Assembly (NCBI GenBank): GCA_002102555.1
Contig: MCFL01000109.1
Location: forward strand, 1 to 64,000
DNA length: 64,000 bases
Direction: 5' to 3'
From: Catenaria anguillulae PL171
Lineage: Eukaryota; Blastocladiomycota; Blastocladiomycetes; Blastocladiales; Catenariaceae
Position 1 is the first letter of the stretch. Every line of letters starts with the position of its first letter. Position numbers and translations under genes: made by a program. Under the pieces are notes generated by a model. It was not told the DNA's origin. It ran no database searches and saw nothing but the letters and a program-made list of their open reading frames with translations. This document shows, piece after piece, positions 44,606-55,729 of the stretch.

Positions 44606-47262
44606 TTAACCAAAAATGCCCCCAGCTCCACCACGCGACGACACCCTTTGCCTGAGTTGCGCTACCCTCGATTGCAACGCGCCGTCCTTATTTGCCATCT
44701 CCTCCGCAAACCTGATGTACTCGGCCAACACGGGCTCCTTGTGACCCTTGTGCCCGAGTGTCCAGTCGACCAGATACTCGACCATATCCATGGCCCAGGC
44801 CGCCGTCAACTCCACACCATTACCGTCCTCAGTCGGCCGATCCTTCCACGCCGCCAAGTACCACGTCAACGGATCATCTGGTCCACTGCCGGCATCCCCC
44901 GTGGCCTCGTCATCCTCGGTGCTCGTGCCACCCGCCCCGCCGCCGCCTCCGCCGCCCGCGCTTCCCGCACGCGCGAGCCGATTGCCGGGCGACCCAGACC
45001 GCTCGCGCTGGTGTTGCATCAACTGGTGCTGCGCCCCACCGCCCAATCCTCTGGCCGCCATGCGCTGGCGCTGCGCCACATCGTCCATTTGCGTCCGCCC
45101 CGACACATATGCAGGCGAGCTGGCAGACGCGCCCGATGCGGCGCCCGAGCCCGAGCCCGCGCGCGGCGAGCCCGTGACGGCCCACGACGCACGTGGCGAT
45201 CGCGCTACTTTGAATGCGCCGCGCAGCGTCGAGATGGGTTTGGGTTTGGACGCGGCAAGGGCCTTGCCGACTAGTAGGTACATGTCTGGATCCACAGGCA
45301 ACTTCAGTTTTAGGCAAAGGTGAATGGCGCGTTTGGCGGCAAGCACGGCAGAGTCGGTTTGTGACAGGCGGTACAGGCATCGCGCGAGCCATGGCCACAG
45401 GCGCGCGTCGTGAGGGCTGCCCAGGTAGAGGAATGGAACAAAGTAGAGTAAGCCAAGGGCCAGAGTGGGTAAAGTGACTTGTAAGACAATCAAGCAACGT
45501 ACCTCACTGCGGTCGCACGGTCAAAGTACTCGAGCGCCATGACGTGCATGTCGATGCTTGAATACAAGCTGCCCAGGCCAAAGAGCGCAAGGTGATCGTG
45601 CGAGTTGATTCCTACACACACAGAACGTATCAGCGACTGAATTTGTCGCATTTCTCTATAACTTGATAACCTCAAACGCACTCAACGCCATGGTAAACGC
45701 GGCCACCGCCGCATCAAACTGTTTCATCTCGCGCAACTGATCGCCCAACGTATTCCATGCTTCGCCATTCTCTGGATCCAGCCTGAGCGCGCGCTGCAAG
45801 GCATTGACGGCCGAATGATGCTCCTTGCTCAGGGCGTGCATGTTTGCCAGCACGATCCACGGCTCTGGCCGGCACTTGTCGATGCTGAGCACGTGCCGCG
45901 TGATACGTCCAAGGAGCTCGTCGTGTTTACCGTAAAACAGCGCCAACGCGTACGTTGGGAACGAGTCGAGGCGGTACGGGTCCGTGTCGAGAAGCGCGGT
46001 CCAGATGGAGATTGCACGCTCTCGCTCTGGAGTTGGTCGTGCGTTTTAGAGGGCGATGGCATGTGAAGAGCAAGTTGATATAGGGTAGGTGAGAAGGACG
46101 CACCTCGGTCGATAAAAAAGACGTGTGCAGCCAAATCTTGAAAGACGGGAGAATCACGCCGAAACGAGCGGGCCAGGTGGTACATGGCATCGTCGGCCGA
46201 TTCACGGTACACCCCCGAAAAATGGACCGTCATGGTGAAGAAATGGCGCATGGGTCCACTTGGAAGCAAGGGTTCGAGTTGCAAGTACTGTCGGGCACCA
46301 AGCCGGGCAGGCCATTTAGGGGACAGGCAATCGACACGCAAAGCAGGTAGCAGAAACCAGGGTACGAACCTTGTCCAAGGATGAGACCAGCTTGACCAGC
46401 TCGCTCCATGCTGACCAGTTGTACGTGTACAAGTTGACGCTGCGCACAAACGCCGAGGTTGCATTGTCTGCCTGATCCAGCCGCACGTACAAGAGCCCGA
46501 GTCTGTTCAGGCACACAGACGAAGAGTCAGCCACGATTGGCTCACGTTTTGCAGCAAAACAAGAAAAAAAAAAAAAGATAAGCGCGCACAAATATTGCAA
46601 CCAGGAATCCTTGCTCACGACCTCTGCCCTTTGCCTCGCCGCAACCCGCTCAACAATCTGGCTCACACGTCCATTGGTCACGGCCGCCTGTGTCATGCTC
46701 GTGACAGGATCGCCCCTTTCCTCGCTGGCCACTCGTTCGCCCGCCAAGTACAGCGCATACCCCCACAAGTACATGCACTTTAGGTCTTCAGAGTCCCTGA
46801 GCCGGTGCGCACACCGCAGGTATTCGTGGCAGTCAAAGTACGCCTTGGCTTCCAGGTACAGCAGCCGGTCTGCGGGGGTGCGCCACTTGTGCGGCTGCAG
46901 ATAGGGCGGATTGCGTGCCGAGTGAGACGGAGACGGGGACGGAGCGCCAAACATGGGTGGGTTGGAGATGAATGAGACATTGGTGAGATCGTCGTCCGTG
47001 GTCATGGAATGATCGTGTGCGCCCGCAGTCTGGCCACGGCTGCCCGAGAGTTTCGAAGAGCGCCCGCCACCGCCGCCGCTCGTGTGTGGATCTGAGGCGC
47101 CATCGTAGTGGTGGTCTGGGAGGGCAACATGGTTGAGCTTTTCGGCGGCCCACTTGGCGGCTACGCGCAGCCCGCGATCAGAGCATTCGGTCACGGCGTG
47201 CTCGAGGCACTTGGCCAGGAGGGCAGGGGTGACTGGGTAGGAGCGAGCGTGAGATTGCATTG
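44606..47262 (-). CDS. CDC23: Anaphase-promoting complex subunit 8 (Cdc23), TPR protein
   Basis: TPR scaffold subunit of the APC/C ubiquitin ligase, nuclear, controlling anaphase onset. Exons in coding order are 47262-46589, 46502-46370, 46287-46104, 46026-45682, 45611-45503 and 45416-44606; 2256 nt, 751 residues, all joins in phase. The Cdc23 hallmark is a join giving TDPYRLDSFPTYALALFYGK, then LSIDKCRPEPWIVLANMHAL. TPRs continue AVNALQRALRLDPENGEAWN, MALRINSHDHLALFGLGSLY, and AVSPHDARLWPWLARCLYRL. The N-terminal APC8 region has the HFSGVYRESADDAMYHLARS type of sequence. The C-terminus carries a Gly/Ser-rich insert of about 120 residues and then DPLTWYLAAW and EEPVLAEYIRFAE-like helices; the total is longer than human CDC23 (597). 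Confidence 0.9.
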
Positions 47263-47481
47263 AGTTGACTGCGAAGTTTGGTTGTTGATATTCAAGCCTT
47301 AGCACTCTGGTCGTGAAGTTTGAATACATTGTGATCCGGCATGAACTTTTCTGCTCTCAGACCAGGGGGCCAATGCAGGATACGAGGGCGTGCTCAAAGA
47401 GTATCCAAGATAGAAACATATTGAAGATTGTAAATGAATACCGACGGTGCACCATCAGTCTGGTCGCAAGTATCACAATAC

Positions 47482-48990
47482 TTACGAGGCGGCAGTCGAA
47501 TCGTCCTGCTCTTGCGCCGCCCGATCAGGGCTGGCCGGCAATGGTTCCTTTGCCGCTGCCTGCTCATCTGTCTGGGCCGTCATCTCCAATCCAAGCAAAT
47601 CGTTTGATTCCGGTGCAGGAGCGTCGAGCGAAACATCCATCAACCCTGCCGCATCGAATCCGCCCATGAGAATGTCAGCCGCCGTTGGCGCGGGTGCCGG
47701 TGCCGCTTGAGGGCTGCCGAGCAGGTCCAAGAGCGGCGCAGGGGTTGGATCAGCTGCGGGGACGACATCCAGGCCCAGCGGATCCGTGTTTGCTGCTTCT
47801 GAATCTTGCTCTGCACTTGGCTCGCCTTGAGCGTCCACATCCGTTTCCACGGGTCCATCCACAGGCGCACTGGCATCCGTCGGTGGAGAAGCGGCGGCTG
47901 TAGCTGCCAGGTTCTTTGTGGAAACAGCCTTTTTGATCACCTCATCGGCCGGGTCGGTAAACTCGGGAATGGTGCGGCGCGTGGGCGATGTGGACCGCGA
48001 CCGCGGCGGAGCCGTGGTGACTGGCGGGAGCGGTGAGGGCGCACGTAAAACGGGCGGCGACGAGGACGAGGGCGTTGGCTCGTCTTGAGTGTCAATGGCG
48101 ACTTGCCTGTCGCCACGTGGCGAGATGGCGGCGCCCGATTCATTGGTCGGGGGTGAGGCAGGACGTGCTGGTTGCACTTGGTCAGCAGCAGCAGTCTCGG
48201 TCGTACTACCCACCTGATCGGAATTGCCCGCCGCCATGGTCAATGACGCGCGCCGCTCGACCCTGGGTGAAGCAACCCGCTCCCTTTCGCCCAACGTCTT
48301 GACAACCACGGCCTCGGACGCAACCACAACGCCGCCACACCGCAACACCACCTGGCATGTGTACTCGTACCCGGGCTCCAACCCATCGACCTCACACTCG
48401 CCAGAAAGTGCGCCGGGTGCCACCTGATGCGACGCAATCACGTCATTGTTGACGACAATATCGAGCGTGGATTCCTGTTGGGTGCCACCAACGGCCAACC
48501 CGCCCGACCACTGCAACACGACCGAGGTTTCGGTGGCGTTTGCAGCTGTGGCAAGTGTCGGCGCCACGGGATCGGCGTCGCCCAGTTCGGCCAGGATCGA
48601 GTCTTGGAGCTGCGAAAACTCGAGCAGCGACTCGGATTCGGCACGGGCGTTGCGCGACACGGACACGTCAATGATGGAGCCTGTGGCAATGTCGGGAGGT
48701 AAGAGGAGCGTCGGAAATTCCAGAATGTGGTGGTCGCCCGTGCTGTTTGGCATGGCGAGTCAAAGCATGGCAACAAAGTGAGAACGTGAGAGAGACGGCT
48801 GGAGATGATTTGGACGTAGACAGACGTACAGGAGGATGGCGACGCCGGCATCGATTTTGCCAACGACCAGTTGGATGGATGAGTGAGGCAGCGGGTTGTG
48901 GGCGCTCGCGTGGTGCTGCGCGTGGGTCAGGGCCAGATCGGCCGGAGCGGAGCCGGAGGCGGCGGCAAGAGAGGAGGTCGATGCAGTCAT
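47482..48990 (-). CDS. CHS5: Chs5-like exomer subunit (FN3, no BRCT seen)
   Basis: Likely the Chs5 scaffold of exomer, the trans-Golgi coat that sorts chitin synthase and other cargo with Arf1. Exons are 48990-48830 and 48742-47482; 1422 nt, 473 residues. The join gives LVVGKIDAGVAILLTGDHH, then ILEFPTLLLPPDIATGSII, matching the Chs5 N-terminal dimerisation/ChAP-binding segment (VGKLDASLALL...HHLIEFPTVLLP in yeast). An FN3-like domain follows (ATETSVVLQW, GLEPGYEYTCQVVL). In yeast Chs5 a BRCT domain comes next; here the sequence goes straight into a Pro/Ser/Glu-rich tail. That tail has LLDLLG (clathrin-box-like), DPLGLD and NDLLGLE. Family assignment rests on the N-terminal match. Confidence 0.82.
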
Positions 48991-49949
48991 GGCGAACGTT
49001 GGAAGTGTGTTGCATGGATTCTTACTGATACTGTGCCCACATCCACATCCGCGTGACGCTAATGGTTGAGGTGTCATGATCCAGCCGATGGCGCTGGCTG
49101 CGGAAGGTGGACGCAAGTGGAAGCCTTGTCGAAGCGGCGCCGCCACGTGAGCCATTGGCTTGGCGTTTTCCAGTCGCGTTCCATCGGGATTCCACATGGA
49201 TCACTCATCAAGGTTTGTTCATCATCACCGGCTTCCGGCTCGGCCATGCGAATTGCGCACACGCACCCACTCACTCCATCCTCTGTCATGGGCGTATTTA
49301 TCGTATCGCCTCTTTGCCATGCACGCATGCACTCGTACTGATCCATGTCTTCACCGGTCTCAAAGTACGTCGTCTGCAGATATGCCAGTGCTTAACCTAT
49401 CACCATCCGCCTCGCTGCCCACCACGACCCATCTCGGCCGCGCCTTGCCATACTCCTGGACCATCATCGGGTCGATTATCATCTTGATTCCCAGTTGTTG
49501 GCTCGCGCTCTATCGGCCCTTTCCTAGGTAGCCGGCTGCAAGGTCTGCAGGTCGCGTGCCCAAATCGAAATCGGGCAACGGCCATGACACGTTGCTTTTT
49601 TGGTTGGGCTGTGTTCACTCACATGTTGAGTGGGGAAGAGAGTGGGGATCCAGAGGCCATGATTGGCGCCACGCAGCCAAAGGCGTCAGCCAGCCCATGC
49701 ATGGTGACCCCGGTGCCAGTCGGTCGTGTCAGTGGGTGAGGACAAAACCGCTCCATTCGAATTCATGCTCATGCAACCGTCCGCGGCCGCACTTTTGTCT
49801 CACGCTCACTCTTTGATATCCCTCTACATCTGCGCTGTGCATGTGTAAATATTTACATCCCGAATCCACTCTCGAGACTCGAAATGTGCTAACGCACGCC
49901 ACGGAATCTCCGTCCCACAATCCAGATCGCACACACTTTGAATCCAACA
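48991..49949. other. Divergent intergenic region
   Basis: About 960 nt between the Chs5-like start (leftward) and the gene at 49950 (rightward), presumably both promoters. Apart from a possible small frame at 49382 no gene is seen. Confidence 0.35.
49382..49531 (+). CDS. Possible 49-aa single-span membrane protein
   Basis: ATG 49382 opens a 49-residue frame whose C-terminal half, SWTIIGSIIILIPSCWLALY, is a good transmembrane segment with a basic end (RPFPR). No homologue is recalled, and frames of this size arise by chance. Confidence 0.2.
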   Translation: MPVLNLSPSASLPTTTHLGRALPYSWTIIGSIIILIPSCWLALYRPFPR

Positions 49950-51320
49950 ATGTCCGACAACGGTTCCCATTGCCACTCGCACAGCTCCCGCCGCACGGGC
50001 CTCAAGGCATCCCCCACGTCCTCCTCGCCAGACCCCGACTCGTCCTCAGTGTCGTGCTTGTCCCTCTCGCCTTCAAGTTCCCTTTCAAAGGCCCGCAAAC
50101 GGATCCGCCGCCTCTTGTCGCTCGTCTCCCGCCATTCCCATTCCCATTCCCATTCCCGCAAGCACGGCGCAAACGACGAGCAAGTGCCACTGGCTCCCTT
50201 GCCGCCATTACAATACGCCATTCACGAACTGGGGCCGCTGCTTCACCCTTCGTCCCAGTCCGCACCCTCGTCTCCAGCCCAAGGCACACGGCAGCCCACA
50301 AATCACCAGCGACATGCCAGCCAACCCGCACCACCACCACCACCGCCTTCCCTCAAGTCCATCCTCGTCCGTTCCACCTCGCACCGTTCCCACCACCCAC
50401 CTCCTCCACCACGCTTGCCGGCCCCTCAGGAACCGCCACGTCACCAACCGCCAGTGGCCGCCAGTTCCTTTGATCGACGGCTTCCCATGTCGTCCTTCTC
50501 ATCCACCTCAGACTCTTCCACGTCGGACATTGGCCCTTCCTCATCATCATCCACGCTTCCCACAACCGCTGCAGACTCGACCCGCGGTTCGGCCGACTCT
50601 GGACTCGCCCCATCCGTCACGTCTGCCGCCTTGGCCGCCTCGGACGCCCTGGCCCTAGCCGTGCGCACCGTTCTCTCTGACCCAGCTTTACCGTCACTCG
50701 ACCACCGCGTGTCGCCCACATCCACCGCCGCAAAGCGCAAATCGGTTCGAATTGACTTGGAGCCCGCCATTGGCCGCGCACCCAAATATGACCGGTCGCC
50801 CGATCCGGCAAACTTGAGCGAGCGGTTGAGACACGGCCGCGTCACGGCGGCAGAACACCGCAGGGTTCTGGACGAGGTGCTTGTCCTCAAGAAGGTCGCT
50901 CGGGAGTCGTATCGCAAGGCATTGGGCTCGCCGTTGACGTCGGCCGAGGCACCGCCGCCGCAGCTTCAACAACATCACGAGGGCGCCGCTGCAACCGATT
51001 TTTCCTTGTCGCTGAGCGAGGCGCTTGCTGGATCCGTTTCGGATACAAGAGACGTTGTCGGTGCTCTCGTGGCCACATTAGCCGAGTTTGTGGTCAAGGC
51101 TTCCCCAACGCTCTCCTCCACCGCTAGCTCGGGAAAGCAAACCAATGGAGAAAATGGGCTGGACGATGAGCGTGTCGACTTGGGCCGCCAGGATGGCGAG
51201 CAAGTGATTCCGGGCCACTATCCAGAGTCGCCGACATTGGCGATTACCCATCACTTGTACACGAGTCCTGTTCCCACGCCTGCCACGCCGGCATCGGCGG
51301 CATCGCCGCCGACTACGTAG
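49950..51320 (+). CDS. Unrecognised Ser/Pro-rich protein (456 aa)
   Basis: Single exon. The first 300 residues are low in complexity: a His/Ser tract (HSHSHSHSRKHG), basic KARKRIRRLL, then long Ser/Pro runs. The likely structured part starts near residue 260 with RKSVRIDLEPAIGRAPKYDR, then LSERLRHGRVTAAEHRRVLD, then EVLVLKKVARESYRKALG, and a helical segment DTRDVVGALVATLAEFVVK. No domain recognised. The helical, charged C-terminal region suggests a protein-binding role only. Start chosen at the first ATG (49950) after an in-frame Thr. Confidence 0.6.
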   Translation: MSDNGSHCHSHSSRRTGLKASPTSSSPDPDSSSVSCLSLSPSSSLSKARKRIRRLLSLVSRHSHSHSHSRKHGANDEQVPLAPLPPLQYAIHELGPLLHPSSQSAPSSPAQGTRQPTNHQRHASQPAPPPPPPSLKSILVRSTSHRSHHPPPPPRLPAPQEPPRHQPPVAASSFDRRLPMSSFSSTSDSSTSDIGPSSSSSTLPTTAADSTRGSADSGLAPSVTSAALAASDALALAVRTVLSDPALPSLDHRVSPTSTAAKRKSVRIDLEPAIGRAPKYDRSPDPANLSERLRHGRVTAAEHRRVLDEVLVLKKVARESYRKALGSPLTSAEAPPPQLQQHHEGAAATDFSLSLSEALAGSVSDTRDVVGALVATLAEFVVKASPTLSSTASSGKQTNGENGLDDERVDLGRQDGEQVIPGHYPESPTLAITHHLYTSPVPTPATPASAASPPTT

Positions 51321-51894
51321 CTTTCTCTGTAGCTATTTTCATATGTAGTAGTCGCGATTTTTGCTTCCTTGCTTGACGACACATTTGTTCCTATTCTACA
51401 CCCTTCTCCACAACCTACCCATCCGCTTACTCTACCCGGTCTGCTCCAAGCACTTGATCCGCCTGGCTGTAGCTGTACTCCTAACGTGCCCTCTGCCTCG
51501 CCCATGGGCCTTACATTGTCAGTCCTTGTCCCGGTTCTTCGACGTGATACCCCTATTGATTGCAATTGTCATCATTTTGTCTCCATGTTGTTGCTTTCTT
51601 GTCTCCTTCTTGCTTCCTTTTGCACTTTTTTGGTTCACTGCATGGGCACACCATTACTTACATGGAGCCAATACACGAATTTGCATATCCTTCACGACTT
51701 TCCTTGTTGGCGGCCATGCGTGCCTGGGTGCATTCAAGTTCGAACGAAGAAACCGTTGATCCGTGCACTCCCTCCACACGACGATGTCTACACAGACATA
51801 TCCCGAATGTACTCACTCGAGTACTAAGCATGCTACATGGCAAATTCAAAACAGCCGCTATAGTCTGCGCATCTCTCTCTTTCTCTCGCGTTCA
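51321..51894. other. Intergenic / 5' leader of the F-box gene
   Basis: T/C-rich stretch, probably the 3'UTR of the upstream gene and the leader of the next. The F-box frame is open from 51763 and has an alternative ATG at 51784. Confidence 0.35.
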
Positions 51895-53633
51895 ATGTCT
51901 GCATCTCCTTCTGCGCCAAGCAGCCACTGCGGCCGCGATCCGGCAATAACCGCTAGCGTGATGACAACCGCGACCGATCACCGCGGCCACCTGCACCCAC
52001 GTCCAGCGACGGTCCGCCGGCGCACACTCACAACGCCTTCGCTGCTTCGAATCCACGGCACACAATCCGATCTCGTCTCTCGCCTGCCGGTCGAACTCGG
52101 CCTGCACATCATGGACCTGCTGGCCAACACGCCGCCAGCCTACCGATTCGGGTCGGCCGCTCTGGGCAACTCGTCGTCGCCGTCTGCGTGCACCTCCACA
52201 CGCACGCTGTGTGCGTGCGCGGTCGTGTGCAGGTACTGGGCGCGCCTTGCGCTCGACGACTCGATCTGGCAGCGGCACTATTCGCGCGTGGTGGCAGCGC
52301 GCTTGTTTCATGTGGATCCGGGCGTGCTGCATCCCATGTGCGACTTTGCGGGGTTGCCGAGGCCAAATGGGATGGTGCCTAGTGTGGCTGGGTCGAGCAG
52401 TGCCGGATCGGGATCGGGCGAGTGGGCCGACGATGATGACGACGACGACGACGAGGAAGATGGCGCGTACTACCTGACGGACCGCGACCTCATTGGCCTG
52501 CTCTCGGCCCGTGTTCACCTTGGTGTGCTCGATGTGGCCTCGCTGCACTCGCTGCGCTGGTGCATGTCCTTGCCGCCCGCCGCGCTTCGCGACCCCGCAC
52601 TCGCCCACCGTCGCACGCTCATCCTCGACCACCTCATGCGTACCACCTACCCAGCGTGGCTCGCGCCCTACCCGCCGCTCAACTTTCGGTGGCTCTCAAA
52701 ATGGAAATATGCATGTGCCGTGGCGCGCGCAGATACTCGGCGTGTGGTGCTGACGAGCACAGAGCTCGTACGCTTGTGCTTTTACATGCACTTTAACGAT
52801 TGGGACAATGCCACATTGACGCGGGGCGGCGGGGTGTTTCCCGGGCGGTTGCCGCCCACTAATGTCAGCGTGTTTTGTGCCGACGGGCAGTATCGCACAA
52901 CGTATTATCCGCCCGACAGCCCGATTCGCATGTATTGGCATTGGATCACGGACAGGATGGATGGCAGCGTGGTTGCGGCGGCCCCGTTTGTCAGGGACAT
53001 GACTCACTGGGACGACGATGAGGATGAGGACGAGTCAAGTTCGAATGACGAGGACGACTCGGATGACGATGACGAGCACGTGTCCGAGGACGGGCGCACC
53101 AATTCGACGACCGCCAGTGGATGGTCACTTCGTCCGCTGTTGCCTGTCGGGCCCATGACCCCCGTGGCTGCCCCCTCGCCTGGCCCTGGTGCCGGCCACG
53201 TGTCGCACAGCATGGTGATGCCTGCGGCCATGGCCCACGCGCAGTATCCTGTTGCACCTGTGCCTGCACCTACGTCTGCGGCCATGGCCGACGGTCGTGC
53301 AAGTGCAACCAGCTGGCTCGGGTATTCTCGTGCGAGTTTGTCCAGAATTCCTCCTGCGCATGCTCGGTTCTTGAGTGAGTCCAGGTTTATTGGCAGGCCA
53401 GAGTTGCCCTTGGCCAGTACCCGGCATCATCGGTATCGCGAGTCGTTGCTTCAAGTACGTCCGAGATTCGATTGTTATGGTGGATATGGCACCATTATGC
53501 TGATGATCGAGACCTCATTTGTCAGGTGGACAATTACTTGCCTCTCACCATTTCGCGCAACCCGAGCACGGGCCAATGGGTCATGCTCAACAGATACTGT
53601 ACGGTCACTCAAGCTTTCCAATACGTGGTCTGA
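51895..53633 (+). CDS. F-box protein
   Basis: Probable substrate receptor of an SCF ubiquitin ligase. Exons are 51895-53454 and 53526-53633; the 71-nt intron joins ESLLQ to VDNYLPLTISRNPSTGQW, ending FQYVV and TGA. Without splicing the frame would run on to 53847 through His-rich sequence, which I reject. The F-box is at about residues 55-120 (VSRLPVELGLHIMDLLA, then CAVVCRYWARLALDDSIWQR). It is followed by acidic runs, a helical region (LHSLRWCMSLPPAALRD), and a C-terminal domain with VFCADGQYRTTYYPPDSPIR and WHWITDRMDG. A second acidic run and Pro-rich part precede the final exon. The substrate domain is not a WD40 or LRR; substrate unknown. ATG 51784 is an alternative start. Confidence 0.8.
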
Positions 53634-54273
53634 CTGCTTGCCTCACAATCACCGACCGCTATCCGTCGCCACAGACATATTTGAATCGCTCCAACAACCC
53701 GTTGGCCCTGGGATTGCATGGGTGGCAATTGCCGACCAACATCAACCATTCCAGCAGCAACACCAGCATATTTGGCCACCTGGCAGCCACCACCACCACC
53801 AGTATGGCCACCATCCCGCTCATCCCGTGTACCCGCACTATCCTTGAATTGCTTCTTCTTTCTCCTCTCTCTCTCTCTCATTGCGGTTTTGGATTCCCTG
53901 ATAATCGTTCCATACCGATCCAGTGTGCATATACATGTCCCTTATTGAGCAAGAGCACGTTGCTGCTTTGGTGCACATTAGGACTCTCGACTTTGGTTGG
54001 TACTGCGTCCATTGTCCATACATTCTTTGTACGCGTGACAAATTGCGGAAAGAATCTGTGGTTAGGTGTATGTACATGCACAAAAAAAGGCAGTAGTGGA
54101 AAGGCAAACACAGGCGGGCGTGCAGCAGACAGGGGAGAAAAGAGAGTGGAATCAAGAGAGAGAAAAAAGTGACAGGGGGGCAGGAGAATGGGACAGTCGT
54201 GCAAACTAGGGAAGGGGAAGAAAACGAGTTCGAGAACAACAATCACAGGGTCACGGTGTCACAAAGGATGGGC
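53634..54273. other. Convergent intergenic region
   Basis: Between the F-box stop and the Qa-SNARE stop. A CACCAC-rich patch near 53790 and a CT run near 53868 are the only notable features. Confidence 0.4.
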
Positions 54274-55126
54274 TCACGACACAAGGAACAAAATCAGTCC
54301 CAGCAAGGCGCAAATGGCAATGAGCACCACCAAGCACCAGCACTTGAACTCTCGCCACGACCGCTGGCGCTTGTTTGCGCGCGTGAGCTCGTGGTTTGCG
54401 TTTTCGGTATTGACCTGTGCCGATTCCAAGTTGGCCTCGATATTGTCTGTTGCAAGACTCGTGGTGAGTGCAAGGCTATCGGAAAAAGAAAAGCAAGCAA
54501 AAACGATCGAGCATACCAAACAAGGCCCCCTGATCCCTGACCATACTGCCAATCTTGCGAAAGATGTCATTGACCATATGCACACCCTCTTCAATGTCGC
54601 GAATCTCTGCCTCGCGCTCGGCAATCAGCGTCTCATTGTATGCCACCTCGAGCTCATGGACCTGCTGCTGCTGCTGTTGCTGGCGCAACACTTGGGATGC
54701 CGACCCACTGCCACCAAGCAGCGGAACATCGTCTCTCTCCATCCTATCCTCTTCCTCTTCAAGCGCGGCGCGTGCTCGGGCAATGTCTGCCTGGCTCTTG
54801 CTGGCATACTCCTTTTGCGCGGCTTTAAACTTGAGCATCATGGCCGAGAAATCAGTCGCGAGCCGCTGGGCAGTCGCCTTGTTTTCCGTGAGGCCAGTGG
54901 TGGCGGCAGCAGTGTCGAGCAGCTTGAGGTCGTCCGAGATGCGAGCGAGTTGCGCAGTGGTGGATTCTTGCAGGTCGTGCAGCTTGGAGCGGAAGGGCAC
55001 AGTGTCGCGCGGGGTGCCCAGCAAGCGCACGCGCGAGTGGAACGTGTCAATGTTGCGCTGCAGGGATTGCAGGCCCTGGGCGACACGGGCCAGGGCAGTT
55101 TGGAAGTCCGGTAGCGAGGTGGCCAT
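54274..55126 (-). CDS. Qa-SNARE syntaxin (Pep12/STX7-like)
   Basis: Membrane-fusion SNARE, probably endosomal/vacuolar. Exons are 55126-54517 and 54446-54274; the 70-nt intron joins DQGALF to DNIEANLESA. Total 783 nt, 260 residues. The N-terminal three-helix Habc domain covers about residues 5-120 (LQSLQRNIDTFHSRVRLLG). The SNARE motif runs about 165-230: ETLIAEREAEIRDIEEGVHM, then VNDIFRKIGSMVRDQ. The zero-layer Gln is in VRDQGALFDN. A basic KRQRSW precedes the C-terminal anchor FKCWCLVVLIAICALLGLIL. No signal peptide, as expected for a tail-anchored protein. Distinguishing Pep12 from Vam3/Tlg2 would need a tree. Confidence 0.9.
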
Positions 55127-55729
55127 TGTGGCGGAGGCGAGGTGGCGTAGGGAAGACAGGTGGGTCGGATTGTGCTCGAGGTGCGGTTGAGCGTGGAGGA
55201 AAGTTGGATTGCCTGAAGTCTCGTTTAGCACACTTTCTGACGATTCATCGAGTATTGTTGAGTATTTGAATGTAAAGATCTTAATATCGCGAGGTCGCAA
55301 CTGTCGGGCTGAAGGATGATGTGGACTGTCATGGCGTCCAGTGGATCTGCGCACAATGCAAAAATGCGAGATCGGAGGTGCACCTGCGGCGTGGCCACCC
55401 GCAGCTAGCTGCAGCCACCCGGCCAACCATACCATACATATGCATGCATGCTATCCAGTTGCATGAAAGACCCGCCGATTGCGTGAGAAAAATGTAGGTA
55501 TGAACTCTGTGCAATGCGCCACTGACCGACCGTTTCCTCAGGCTATGCTCCACTCTCCAAACCTTCCCGTCCTTGTTTACAATTGCAACCCAGGTTGCAA
55601 CACGATTTCACACGACCCGTGCATCCACCATGCTATCTTGCCACCCAAACGCGTCCAAGCACCACACATATCCTAAGCAACTCTGCACTTTGTTGAACCC
55701 AGATACATGTTATATTCCATCGCTCAAAC
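55127..55729. other. Divergent promoter region Qa-SNARE / isochorismatase-like gene
   Basis: About 600 nt. CATACATATGCATGCATG near 55436 is a small palindromic patch. No gene recognised. Confidence 0.35.

Noticed and set aside
53455-53847. Direct read-through of the F-box frame to 53847
   Set aside because: Splicing at 53455-53525 gives a coherent conserved-looking ending (NPSTGQW, FQYVV), while the read-through is His/Pro-rich.
54470-54624. Alternative SNARE splice joining ALF to LTTSLATDN
   Set aside because: Phase does not fit; the site at 54447 gives the conserved DNIEANLESA.
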